A stretch of 64,000 bases of DNA, from NCBI GenBank assembly GCA_025529335.1, contig JAMYHX010000155.1, forward strand, positions 1-64,000, written 5' to 3'. The notes under the pieces were generated by a model. That model saw only the letters and a program-made list of their open reading frames with translations. It searched no databases and was not told the origin of the DNA. The translations under genes were made by a program, and so were the position numbers. Positions 48,123 to 58,724 of the stretch are shown piece by piece. Numbering within the stretch: position 1 is the stretch's first letter; each line of letters begins with the position of its first letter. The DNA comes from Rhizopus sp. PT2906 (lineage: Eukaryota; Mucoromycota; Mucoromycetes; Mucorales; Rhizopodaceae).

Positions 48123-50145
48123 TTATATTAAGGACTTTAATTGTTCTTCGACTTTTTCCCAATCGCTAGTTGGTACATAAGTAATGGGTCGTTGAAAGTG
48201 ACTTTCAATTTGTCTCATCTGTTCCCAGCTTTGTTTACTGTCTATAAGTATAATACTGACACCTGTACGTCCAAAACGACCAGTACGACCAATTCGATGA
48301 AGGTAGGCCTCAAAATCAACATTGTTGCGTTGGTCAAGTGGAAGGTCATAGTTGATAACGAGCGAGACTTGTGAAATGTCTATACCACGAGCAATAACGT
48401 TTGTTGTAATCAAAACCTTGTATTCACCTCTTCTGAAATCATCCATAGCCTTATCACGTTCTTCTGGTAACATCTTACCGTGAAGTGAAATGACAGAGTG
48501 TCCTTGCTGAGACATGCGCTTTGCGATCTCGTCTGCTGAATCACGTCGCTTACAAAAGATAATACTTTGACTAACTGTCAATAAATCATAAATATTGCAC
48601 AGTACTTGATATTTGTGCTCTTCACTATCGCAATCCATATAAAATTGTTTAATAGCATCTACACTCAAATCTTCACGCTTCAACGATATTTCATTCGCAT
48701 TTGGTGCAAATCCAGCTGCAAACTTTCGTACATTATCTGGGAACGTAGCCGAAAACAATACAACCTGAGGGTTACCCTTGAGCATCCTATAAACACAGCT
48801 GTTAATTTCACTGTTACTTTAAAAGAAACACGTACTTTTTAATACGAATACTTTGATCACCTAAACCATCTTGATCCAACATGTTATCAGCCTCATCCAA
48901 AACAAAGATTTTAACTGCTTGAACGGGTAGTTGTCTCTTTCTGATGACATCTGCAACAGTACCGGGTGTACCCACGATAACTTGAGCTTGAATAGGCTCA
49001 TTTCTTTTAAGCGAATCCTTTACAACTAGCTTGCTGGTAATGGTTGTAAATTTACTCATAGCCAAAACGACATCCATAATTTGTCGAGCAAGTTCTCGGG
49101 AAGGTGCTAAACAGATAGCCTAGAGTGCACATAGTCTAGGAATGTTTTCAAAAAAGAAACCTTTGATAGCTTACCTGTGGGACATTGATAGCAGGATTCA
49201 ATCTAGTTAACATTGTGAGGACAAAGGCAGCGGTTTTGCCTGTTCCACTTTGAGACTGACCGATCATGTTTTTTGGACTACAATTGGTAAGTAAATAATG
49301 CCGATTAAGGAGTCAATACTTACGGGTTACTGATCAATAAAGGTAAAGCTCTTTCTTGAATTTTGGAAGGCTTAGAAAAGTTCATTGCATATAAACCCTT
49401 CAACAGTTCGGGACTCCTGATAATTGCTGTTAATGGCTGTGTGATTTTTTACTGATTTTTACATACAATCCAAGCTCTTCAAAGGATTTGACAGAATATA
49501 GAGGGGAATTAGGATCTGCTTGTTGATCTGCAAGCTTCACTTGCACAGTATGAGTGCTTTGAATCAAGTTGTTTTGAGACTGAGCGTCTAATAAGCAAGA
49601 GAAGCAATAAATCTCGTAAAAAAGTTACTTTGCTTCGATTGAATTATAGTCAATACCTGGTTTCTCATCATGTTGCTTTTCGTCTATATAAATTTGTTAA
49701 TTGTTGTTTTTGGTGTTGATTCACACTGTTTACCCTTGGGTGGTTGTTGATCCTCATTGGCTACAAATACTAGAGTGAGTAAAGTGAATTTAGGTTTACA
49801 TGTGAACTTACGCGCTGTAGCGAGAGAACCGAGTCTTGCAGTAATATTATCAACAGGATCTATTTATGATCAATTTAATGTCAGTTGTACTTAGGTGATG
49901 TGCTCGAGGCAAGAAAGCAAAGCTAGTTTAATGACTTTGCTTTCTTATTGGTGCCTTTATATCCATCATGTTCATACCAGACATGTCTTGTTTGTTTTTT
50001 TTAAAAAAAGAAAAAAAAGTTTTTTGTATTTTCAAAACTTACCAAAAATAGCAGTAGCACTCTGTTGCTTTATATGTCTATGTTCACTTTTCTTCTCGCC
50101 ATTGTTTTGGTTATTTAAACAATCTTTAAAGTTTATAGAGGACAT
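48123..50145 (-). CDS. DBP5: DEAD-box mRNA export helicase Dbp5/DDX19
   Basis: Helicase that remodels mRNPs at the cytoplasmic face of the nuclear pore (with Gle1 and Nup159 in yeast). Nine exons (minus strand): 50145-50043, 49859-49812, 49760-49734 (27 nt), 49683-49657 (27 nt), 49587-49467, 49416-49324, 49277-49175, 49119-48836 and 48786-48123, 489 aa in frame (yeast 482). Motifs: SFEELGLSPELLKGLYAM before the Q motif (KPSKIQERALP), I SQSGTGKTAAF, Ia PSRELARQI, TPGT, II VLDEADNMLD, III SATF, VI HRIGRTGRFG. VDFEAYLHRIGRTGRFG and the C-terminal end are characteristic of DDX19. Intron 1 (49860-50042) is unusually long here and holds a 12-bp inverted repeat. Confidence 0.94.
49911..49946. repeat. 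12-bp inverted repeat inside DBP5 intron 1
   Basis: aagaaagcaaag (49911-49922) and ctttgctttctt (49935-49946) are exact reverse complements with a 12-nt spacer. It would fold as a stem-loop in the pre-mRNA. Confidence 0.7.
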
Positions 50146-51373
50146 AGGATATTATTCTTATCAATCCTATTATGTATTAATTCTCTTTTAAATAGAGTCC
50201 TATTAAAACCAAAGAAATCGTATAGAAGAGTGTAATTTATTTCATCTTTTTAATGAAAAACACATTTGCTGAAGGGCAAAGGACCAAACTAGTGGCTAGA
50301 TAGTGCTGGTTAAAGCACTCTATTAAATGCAGCATGTATTGATCTAATATTATAGCTACTATTAACATAATCTGCAAGAACCTATCGAATGCTCAATGCT
50401 GCGTTGACGTCTCGGTTCCAGACCTATCATTGGATGAAGTTGACAGTATTAAAAATAGAATAATCAGTACCTAATTAGTTGTAACTAAGCAAAAGTAACT
50501 TACCAAGTTTCCACCATGAGCATTACCAGCTGAACACTGTGTGCAAAGTTTCAACAGGTATACAGTGGGGACATAGCCTATTTTGTAAATGATTAGGTTA
50601 GAGCATAAGCTTGAAGCGTTCAAAGCTTGGCAGATGTACCTGTTTGCGTCCTATCGGGACAGAGACTGGATTGATCAATAATGCTAATTGTTATCATTTA
50701 CACACCAAAATCAACAGGTTTATAAATAGTGTGCTGCTGGTAGCGAAAATTCGTCTTGTCTGGGTTTTAAACCCGAAGAACCAAGCACCTTCAATGTATT
50801 CAACAACGCCAACTACTACTCCAGGAACATGAATTTCGTGTACATGAACTCATGTATCCCAATTTCTATAAATTTATTTTTATTATAGATACTTTGATCC
50901 TTTGAACAAATGAAATATTATCTTACCTCAAATATATCAAGTCTTTAATACTTTGGATCAAACCTTCTCTTGACGAAAACTGAATGAAGGCAAGATGCAT
51001 GATCAGCATTATTGTAACTTTTGGATATTGCACATGTATACAGTTAATGTCTATAATAACATATCATTTTGATATACCAATATGGTTGAAGAATTAAAGA
51101 TTGAAGATTTTAATAAAGCATATCCTTCTCGCCACTCTTTGCCTACCTTTAGATAAGGCTTGTGAAGGAAAGAAACGAAAGTATCGCAACTTTTAGTTTA
51201 CCAAAGGATAAATTATTTGATAGTATCTCAAAGACTGCGTTATCAGTCTCACCACTTTCAAGCTATTGACAAGTACTCTGTAAACACTTTTAAAAAATGT
51301 TTGAGCTTATTTGCCAATCAAAAAATACAGAAATTTAGTCCGAAACTTCAATAATAGCTTTTTCTTTTAAGTC
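50146..51373. other. Divergent intergenic region with a transposon scrap
   Basis: Lies between DBP5 and twinfilin. The minus-strand part 50382-50650 is a Fanzor-like relic (separate entry). No further gene recognised. Confidence 0.5.
50382..50650 (-). pseudogene. Second Fanzor-like C-terminal scrap
   Basis: Minus strand: LCTQCSAGNAHGGNL (about 50548-50504), a GT-AG intron (50503-50424), then VWNRDVNAALSIR ending at a TAG (50384-50382). A second CxxC (CPHC) lies just upstream in another frame. One CxxC followed by NRDVNAA is the signature of the C-terminal zinc ribbon and third RuvC motif of TnpB/Fanzor-type proteins. Nothing further upstream was assignable, so only a short decayed end is present. 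Confidence 0.4.
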
Positions 51374-52854
51374 ATGTCAACACAAAGTGGTATTCAAGGT
51401 AAACGATGGACATGATATCTGCAGTGTTTATTAAAGCCCGGTTATATTAGTTTCAGAGGAACTTTCAAAAGTATTCACAGATGCCGTTGCAAATGGCAAT
51501 GTGCGCATTTTAAGAGTTTCCATCCAAAATGGTAAATAAATTGGAGCAAATGAATCCCTAATGTTAAACTGCTTTGAATAAAAGAATCATTGATACCTAA
51601 TGGCATCACACCTGTTCAAGAAGATTTTCAAAAGGGTAACTTGAAGGACACATGTAGAACGTTTCAGAATAACACCGGATATTAGATTTTCAGTACGTTT
51701 CCGATTATCTTGAACCAACCACACCTGCCTATGTATTCGTTCGTATGGATGAAAAATCAAGTACAGGAGAGTATAACTGGTTATTCCTCTGCTATGTCCC
51801 TGACAATGCAAAGATTCGTGATAAAATGCTCTATGCTTCTACAAGAGCTACACTCACCAAGGAACTAGGTGATTATCGCTTTGTGGACAGCATTTACGGA
51901 ACTGACAAGGTAAACGGATATAGTTTCTTGATCTCAAGTGTACTCATAATGGTTACAGTCGGAGTTCAGCTGGGATGGATACAAAAAACACCTTGCTCAC
52001 AAATCGGCTGAGGCACCACTGACAAGACGTGAACAAGAACTAGCTGAAATCAGAGCTGCTGAGGTAAATAATAAATAAAGCAACAAATGACAAATGCTTA
52101 ACTATGGTGAAACTAGGCTAAAGCAGTTTCTGATTATCAAGGCACAACGGCAAGAAAAAGCTATGCTCCTGGTGTAGCATTTCCTTTAACCGAAAAAGCG
52201 ATTGAAGCTCTTTCAGAGTTGAAAAAGGATAAAGAAGAACGCTCAAGTAACTTTGTTTCCTTGGTAACAGATTACTAATAGACGTGTCTACTATGATCTA
52301 ACCATGGTTATCAGCATTTGAATAGCGAAAAGGTTGATTTGGATACGGTTGCTAACGTTACAGTCAATGATCTACAAAAGACCATAAGCAGTAATGCCCC
52401 AAGATTTACGTTTTACATCTTTGACGATAGCAGCAAAGAATCACTTGGTATATGATAAAAGAAAAAAAAAAAAAGGCTGAAACTAATATAATCTATAGTA
52501 TTCATTTATACTTGTCCTTCAACTTCTAAAATCAGAGAGCGTATGCTTTACTCCTCATCCAAGTCAAACGTGATTACAGCAGCCGAAAATGAGGCATCAG
52601 TTCAAGTTGTTAAAAAAGTAACAATGTTTATCTTTGTGTATATATGGGCTGAGGATTAATATTCTTTTGTATAGTTTGAAACAAGTGATCTTGATGATTT
52701 GACAGAAGCTTATTTCAAAGAAGAGCTTTCGTCATCATCATCAAATACTAATATAGTAAATGAGCGTATTAATATGCTTGGAGGTACTAAACAGGGTTTC
52801 AAAAGACCTACAGCACCTGGTAGAAGAAGACCAGGTACTACATCACTTGCTTAA
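51374..52854 (+). CDS. TWF1: Twinfilin
   Basis: Actin-monomer-sequestering and filament-end regulator with two ADF-homology domains. Nine exons: 51374-51398, 51457-51531, 51585-51635, 51686-51909, 51959-52063, 52117-52263, 52315-52447, 52499-52617 and 52675-52854, 352 aa in frame, the usual twinfilin length. ADF-H 1 (about 5-140) includes YNWLFLCYVPDNAKIRDKML and YASTRATLTKEL. ADF-H 2 (about 180-310) includes APRFTFYIFDD, FIYTCPSTSKIRERMLYSSS. The tail GFKRPTAPGRRRPG resembles the basic C-terminal tail that binds capping protein and PIP2. The short first exon (25 nt) is supported by frame. Confidence 0.93.
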
Positions 52855-53100
52855 ATAAAAGGAAACTGAATTTCAAAGTTTAAAATGATCCAACCAAATG
52901 TCAATCCACCAACACGCGCACAAAAAGATATTTATAAGATGCACAAAAAGTGATATTAGATTGGTTCATGAATAAGGGAGGGAAAGAAGGAAACAGAATG
53001 AATAGGACAAAGGGCTTTTCCTTTTTTTTTTTCTCAATCTCTTTTTTTTTCTTACAACAATAGAAAGACAACAAGGGCGTAAGCTAAAGTAGTATTATCT

Positions 53101-53865
53101 ATGCGACCCAAAAAATACCATTTAAATATTGCAGAATATCCTACAGAATTACTTGTTAAAATTGTCGCCGATCTATTAATTTCGATAGTCAAAGAAAATG
53201 ATAAACTATCTAATCAATCAGTAACTCATTTTCATTCTCGCACTGTACCTCCCATCGGTATCTATGCTTACCTCAGCCGTATACTCAAATTCACTTCATT
53301 CTCGAATGAAGCTTTATTGTCTACTCTCATCTATTTTGATCGCATCGCTCAGCATAAGGGTCCAAATTATGCAGTCAATTCACTTACTGTACATCGATTA
53401 CTTATCACCAGGTAAATTCTATTCATCCTGGCTCTGTTTATAAAACTAATGCAATCTACAGTATTCTTGTTGCTTCCAAATTCACGTCCGATGTATTCTA
53501 CTCTAATACTCGATACGCCAAAGTATATATATATTTCTGCACATACGTTGATCATTTATTATTATGCATCAAGCTTACATGTCTTATCTTAGGTCGGAGG
53601 AATCCCTTTATGTGAGCTAAATCAACTAGAGTTGGAATTTTTATTTTTATGTAAATTTGATTTACACGTCAAACTGGAAAACATGCAGGCCTATGGAGAT
53701 CAGTTACTGACGCATGCGCTGACACAGCAAGACAAAAATATTACATCATTTCCCCTATCACCGCCACTTGAAGATAATTGTAAAAGGAAAAGGCCAATAG
53801 ATGATCACGACACGAGGATCAGTAACAAAAAGCTAGTATGCCCCATTTATTATACCCCAGATTAA
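53101..53865 (+). CDS. Pho80-like (PCL-type) cyclin
   Basis: Cyclin of the Pho80/PCL class, expected to bind a Pho85/CDK5-type kinase. Exons are 53101-53411, 53462-53522 and 53593-53865, 214 aa in frame. The cyclin box includes PPIGIYAYLSRILKFTSFSN, LIYFDRIAQ, LTVHRLLIT then SILVASKFTSDVFYSNTRYA, and VGGIPLCELNQLELEFLFLC, all close to the family pattern. The C-terminal 50 residues are variable and contain a basic KRKRP. Which process it serves (phosphate, glycogen or cell cycle control) cannot be told from the sequence. Glycogen phosphorylase lies nearby, but no functional link is shown. Confidence 0.88.
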
Positions 53866-53977
53866 TGTGTAAATATCCATACGATGTAAAGAAGCCCTCT
53901 CTCTCTCTCTGTTGTGTACAAATGGTCAAAATGAATGGTTGTTTTATTTACATCTATGAAATTAAATAAAAAAAACA

Positions 53978-55519
53978 TTATATAGTTGTCTTCTTCTTTT
54001 TTCTTGTATGACTTTTTTCACCAAAGCCTTCATCATGCAATTTCTATATATTTAAAGTGTTAGGCATTTATATAAATCATTACTGATAGCCACTTACCAT
54101 GCTTGCCATACGTTTGGCTGCAGTCACTTCTGATAGTATATCTAATACTTCATCTTCATCAACCTCATACTTTTCCATTGTCTTGTCTATCATGAGTTGT
54201 TAGTCTCTAATATCATACAATCTGTCTCTTTTCTTACTTGTTCTTCCTTCAATATTTTGAATCAATTGGATATCTTTTTCTGTTACAATAGAAATTGCTT
54301 TACCATCTCGGCCGGCACGGGCAGTACGACCGACACGATGGATATAATCTGTTGGGTCTCGTGGAATGTCATAATTCAATACGCATTCAACGGAGGGAAT
54401 ATCCAAACCACTATATACACAATTTAGTATCGATAACATGTTATTATTGACTTTGTAGCTTACCGACTGCCCACATCTGTTGAAATCAAAATCTTTACGA
54501 CTTCAGCTCTAAACTTGCCTAAGGAGTCTAATCGCTGCTGTTGACTCATCTCTGAATGAAGAGCTGTACATCGAATGCCTAATTCTTTCAACATAACCGT
54601 AATAAGTTCTGCTGTCGAGCATCGACCACAAAAGATGATGATCGACTTGTCATTCAAATCGTCTGTACGTAGCAGGTGTGCAAGATAGACTATTTTCACT
54701 TGGGATGGCACAAAGACATAATACTGGTCTAGTGTACTCACAGTTGAGATAGACATATCACAGACATGAACAAATGGTTTTTTTGCAGGGTCTTCTTCTA
54801 CATCCTTTAGAGCTAAAATTGATTCTGTCATTGTTGCTGTGAATAAAAGTGTTTGACGATTTTTGGGTAATAAAGGCAGAATCACTTCGAGATCAGGTAC
54901 AAACGTAGAAGACAACATACGATCAGCTTCATCCATTACTAAAAATTTACATCTTCTTAAATCCACTGCTCCTGAACTACTATGTATATGATCACGTAAT
55001 CTTCCTGGTGTGGCAATGATGATATGAGGACGTTTTGATAATTCTATAGCCTGTGTCATCATGTCTATAAACAAGTTAGGTACAAATTACTAACAATCAC
55101 TCAGACTTACCCATGCCACCAACTACAACACATTCTTTAGCACCAATACCCTTGCCAAGTACTCTAAACTGCTCTGCAATCTGAAATGCAAGTTCTCTGG
55201 TCGGTGTTAGCACCAGAGCAAACACTCCATAAGGATCTTCAGACAATTTCTGTAAAATAGGGATCGCAAACGCTGCAGTCTTACCGGAACCTGTCTTTGC
55301 CCCACCAATGACATCCTTTCCTTCAAGGATAGGCGGTATACAGGCTCGCTGAATCTCGGTTGGCAACTTGATCGACATGGACTTTAACGTATCAATCATC
55401 CATTCTTGAACTCCAAGCTTCAAGAATCCAGTTCCTTCAGGTGCAATCGTTTGTTCCTTTCTTTCTAATGCTTTCTTCTTTGAAGCAGCTACTCTGCTTA
55501 AGGTTCTATTTTCTGTCAT
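53978..55519 (-). CDS. DBP8: DEAD-box RNA helicase Dbp8/DDX49
   Basis: RNA helicase of the small-subunit processome, needed for 18S rRNA maturation in yeast. Exons (minus strand) are 55519-55111, 55064-54464, 54410-54238, 54186-54098 and 54043-53978, 445 aa in frame (yeast 431). Motifs: Q-motif region LPTEIQRACIPPILEG, I GGAKTGSGKTAAFAIP, Ia LTPTRELAFQ, Ib ATPGRLRDH, II LVMDEADRMLSS, III TATMT, then GLDIPSVECVLNYDIPRDPT and VI HRVGRTARAGRDG. The exon ending TNKTMEKYEVDEDEVLDIL is recovered by using the consensus donor gtaagaaaag at 54237; without it the frame stops early. The tail ends in a Lys-rich patch. Confidence 0.93.
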
Positions 55520-56069
55520 CGATTAACGATCTCTTTTCAAGGAAACAAAAAAAAAGGACAAAAAATTTTACACTTGCTGCAGAGTAAGTATACTCATAAT
55601 TACATTTCATTGGTTAGTTTTTTATACTCCACCAAGTAAAAAGCATATCAACGCTGCTTCACTGAACTGCTTATAATAATGAACGATACCTGTTCCTGTT
55701 GATCAATCATCGTGATATCGTCATGTTTACTTAAAATACTCGTTTCACTTAATTGTCGGACTTGACTTGTATCATCCTTTGTGCTCATGATCTAACTTTA
55801 AGTAAAAAGCGGTATCAACAAATGCAGCATATACAAACCACAGTTTACTTCTTCAAACGTGGTAATAGAAACACACACACACACTTTTTTTTTCCCACAA
55901 ATAAATTGCATTGTTTATTTGTTCTGTCTATGATGATGATAATGATGATGATGTTGTTGTTGTTGTTGTGTAAAATTCTAGCCAATAAGATAAGATGCTT
56001 CTCTTTAAATACGCTTTACATACGAATTTGTTTTCCCTCAATTTTCTTTTTACTTTATAGTTCTACTTT
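55520..56069. other. Divergent intergenic region, possible micro-ORF
   Basis: Between DBP8 and glycogen phosphorylase. On the minus strand ATG at 55789 opens a 33-codon frame (MSTKDDTSQVRQLSETS...DQQEQ) ending at a GT. With a 23-nt intron it would read on to a 47-aa peptide. Repeats of CA (55870-55883), ATG and TTG (55932-55968) precede the phosphorylase gene. Confidence 0.35.
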
Positions 56070-58724
56070 ATGAGTACTCGACCTACCGCTGAAAGACGGC
56101 TTTCTATGCCTAAGCTAACCCGTCGACTCACAAATGTTATTATCCATGTCGACGAGGACCAAAACGGAAACGTTGAACCTGTAGCTTCTGAAAGCGTTCC
56201 TTCTCACAAGTCAAGACATATCAAGTTGGAAGGAGACGCCTTAAAGGAATGGAAGAAATACATGACGTCAAAGGAAAATGATCCAGAATCTATCAAAAAA
56301 GATATTGTACATCATGCTGTGGAGACCTTGTGTCGCGGTCCTAGTAATTTGGATAAATTAGCGATTTATCAAGCGACGGCTTTGGCTGTACGTGATCGTA
56401 TCTTGGAGGAATGGAATCTCACAGAAGAAATCATGCGAGAGCAAAATCCCAAGCGGTGTTATTACTTGTCTATGGAATTTTTAATTGGCCGTGCACTGGA
56501 TAATGCGCTTCTCTGTCTCAAGGCAAAGGATGCTTATAAAAAGAGTGTACAGGATCTAGGATTCAGTCTTGAGGAACTGCTTGATCAAGAAAGAGATGCT
56601 GCTTTAGGTAATGGTGGTCTTGGGCGTCTTGCTGCATGTTACATGGATGCAGCTGCCACTTTGGATTATCCTACTTGGGGGTATGGATTGCGTTATCAGT
56701 ATGGTATCTTCAAGCAGTTGATTAATAAGGAGGGATATCAAACAGAAATGCCAGATTACTGGCTTGATCCAACTGTGAATCCATGGGAATTTCCAAGGAA
56801 TGACGTGTCGTATGAAGTTCAGTTTTATGGTTATGTAGCTACAAAGGTAAATGACAAGGGAGAATCTCGTATGTCCTGGGAAGGTGGTCAAAGAGTCAAA
56901 GCAATGGCCTATGATGTTCCTATTCCTGGTTTTGGTACCAAGGGCTGCGGCAACATTCGTCTATGGTCTTCCAAGTCATTAAATGCGTTCGACTTTGCTT
57001 CCTTTAACGAAGGCGATTACGACAAGTCTGTAGCAGACCAAAAGAGCGCAGAGAACCTGACATCTGTTCTTTACCCTAACGACAATCATTTAGTAGGCAA
57101 AGAGCTTCGATTGAAGCAAGAGTACTTCTTTGTAAGTGCCTCATTGCAAGACATCATTCACCGCTTCAAACGCACGAATTCAGCATGGAAGGATTTCCCT
57201 GGCAAAGTCGCTGTTCAGTTAAACGATACGCATCCTACCTTGGCTATTCCCGAACTTCAGCGAATTCTGGTTGATATCGAAGGACTAGACTGGGATGCTG
57301 CCTGGGACATTGTCACGCGTGTGTTTGCTTTTACCAATCACACGGTATTGCCTGAAGCTTTGGAGAGATGGTCTGTGCCCATGATGGAACATATACTGCC
57401 CCGACATATGCAAATCATTTATGATATCAATCTCTTCTTTTTGCAAAAGGTTGAAAAGATGCACTATGGTGATCGTGAACTATTGAACCGCGTATCTATC
57501 ATTGAGGAATCAAATCCTCAACAGGTACGTATGGCCTACCTTGCTGTTGCTGGTTCTCATAAGGTAAACGGTGTTGCTGCTCTTCACTCAGACCTGATCA
57601 AGTCACAGCTGTTCCCTGATTTCATTCGTTATTATGGACCTGAAAAGTTCATTAATATCACCAACGGTATAACTCCTCGTAGATGGCTCTATCAGGCTAA
57701 CCCGGGCTTACGTGACTTGATTACCGAGACGCTTGGCTCTGAAAAATGGGTTACTCACTTGGATGAGCTGAAGGGACTCAAGAAATTTGCAAATGATGAA
57801 GAATTTCAAAAGAAATGGATGCAGGTCAAGCATGATAACAAGGTTCGTTTGGCTCAATGGATTAAATCCAACTTGGGTATCAGCGTAAATCCCAATGCTC
57901 TCTTTGATATTCAAGTAAAGCGTATTCATGAATATAAGCGACAATTCATGAACATCTTGGGTGTCATCTACCGCTACAAGAATATCAAGTTACTAACGGA
58001 TGAGGAAAAAGAACAACTAACTCCTCGGGTGATCATTTTCGGTGGTAAATCAGCCCCTGGTTATTATATAGCCAAGATGGTCATTAAGCTGATCAATACG
58101 GTGGCTGAAGTGGTTAACAATGATTCAACTATCAATGACCTATTGAAAGTTGTGTATATCCCAGACTATAATGTCTCCTTGGCTGAAATCATCACTCCTG
58201 CATCCGATATCTCTCAGCATATTTCAACTGCTGGTACAGAGGCCTCTGGTACATCCAACATGAAGTTTGTCCTTAATGGTGGTCTTATCCTCGGTACGGT
58301 TGATGGCGCCAATATTGAAATTCGTGACGAGATTGGTGAAGACAACATATTCATGTTTGGCACCCTGGCTGATAAAGTTGCTGATATTCGTCATCATCAA
58401 AAGTATCATGGCGTCCTTATCGATCCTAACCTCCAGATCGTTCTTCAGTCTATTCAATCTGGTGAATTTGGTGGGCCTGAAACAGCTTCTGTCTTTGGTC
58501 CTCTCATCAATACCTTAACCTATGGCGGTGATTATTATTTGATATCTGCTGATTTCGAAATGTATCTTGATGCTCAGGACCATGTTGATGCTGTCTATAA
58601 AGACAAGAAGAGCTGGGCAAAGAAATCCATTCTCTGCACTGCTGGTATGGGCTTTTTCTCAGCTGACCGTGCTGTAAAAGAATATGCTGACAAGATTTGG
58701 AATCTCAAGCCTGTTTCTATATAA
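56070..58724 (+). CDS. GPH1: Glycogen phosphorylase
   Basis: Intronless 884-aa enzyme that releases glucose-1-phosphate from glycogen using pyridoxal phosphate. The GT35 fold is complete: YYLSMEFLIGRALDNALL, ALGNGGLGRLAACYMDAAAT, GYGLRYQYGIFKQ, VAVQLNDTHPTLAIPELQRI, FTNHTVLPEALERW, DIQVKRIHEYKRQ and the cofactor site TEASGTSNMKFVLNGG, with the Schiff-base Lys at 732. The N-terminal tail has RRLSMPKLTRRLT at about 9-21, a consensus-like PKA phosphorylation site, which fits the phosphorylation control of fungal phosphorylases. Length matches yeast Gph1 (902 aa). Being intronless at 2.65 kb is unusual beside its intron-rich neighbours. Confidence 0.97.
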   Translation: MSTRPTAERRLSMPKLTRRLTNVIIHVDEDQNGNVEPVASESVPSHKSRHIKLEGDALKEWKKYMTSKENDPESIKKDIVHHAVETLCRGPSNLDKLAIYQATALAVRDRILEEWNLTEEIMREQNPKRCYYLSMEFLIGRALDNALLCLKAKDAYKKSVQDLGFSLEELLDQERDAALGNGGLGRLAACYMDAAATLDYPTWGYGLRYQYGIFKQLINKEGYQTEMPDYWLDPTVNPWEFPRNDVSYEVQFYGYVATKVNDKGESRMSWEGGQRVKAMAYDVPIPGFGTKGCGNIRLWSSKSLNAFDFASFNEGDYDKSVADQKSAENLTSVLYPNDNHLVGKELRLKQEYFFVSASLQDIIHRFKRTNSAWKDFPGKVAVQLNDTHPTLAIPELQRILVDIEGLDWDAAWDIVTRVFAFTNHTVLPEALERWSVPMMEHILPRHMQIIYDINLFFLQKVEKMHYGDRELLNRVSIIEESNPQQVRMAYLAVAGSHKVNGVAALHSDLIKSQLFPDFIRYYGPEKFINITNGITPRRWLYQANPGLRDLITETLGSEKWVTHLDELKGLKKFANDEEFQKKWMQVKHDNKVRLAQWIKSNLGISVNPNALFDIQVKRIHEYKRQFMNILGVIYRYKNIKLLTDEEKEQLTPRVIIFGGKSAPGYYIAKMVIKLINTVAEVVNNDSTINDLLKVVYIPDYNVSLAEIITPASDISQHISTAGTEASGTSNMKFVLNGGLILGTVDGANIEIRDEIGEDNIFMFGTLADKVADIRHHQKYHGVLIDPNLQIVLQSIQSGEFGGPETASVFGPLINTLTYGGDYYLISADFEMYLDAQDHVDAVYKDKKSWAKKSILCTAGMGFFSADRAVKEYADKIWNLKPVSI

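Noticed and set aside
50611..50832. 73-codon plus-strand frame between DBP5 and twinfilin
   Set aside because: Overlaps the antisense Fanzor-like scrap and has no similarity of its own.
55627..55789. 47-aa micro-ORF using a 23-nt intron upstream of DBP8
   Set aside because: Requires an implausibly short intron, has no homologue known to me, and does not splice in frame into DBP8.
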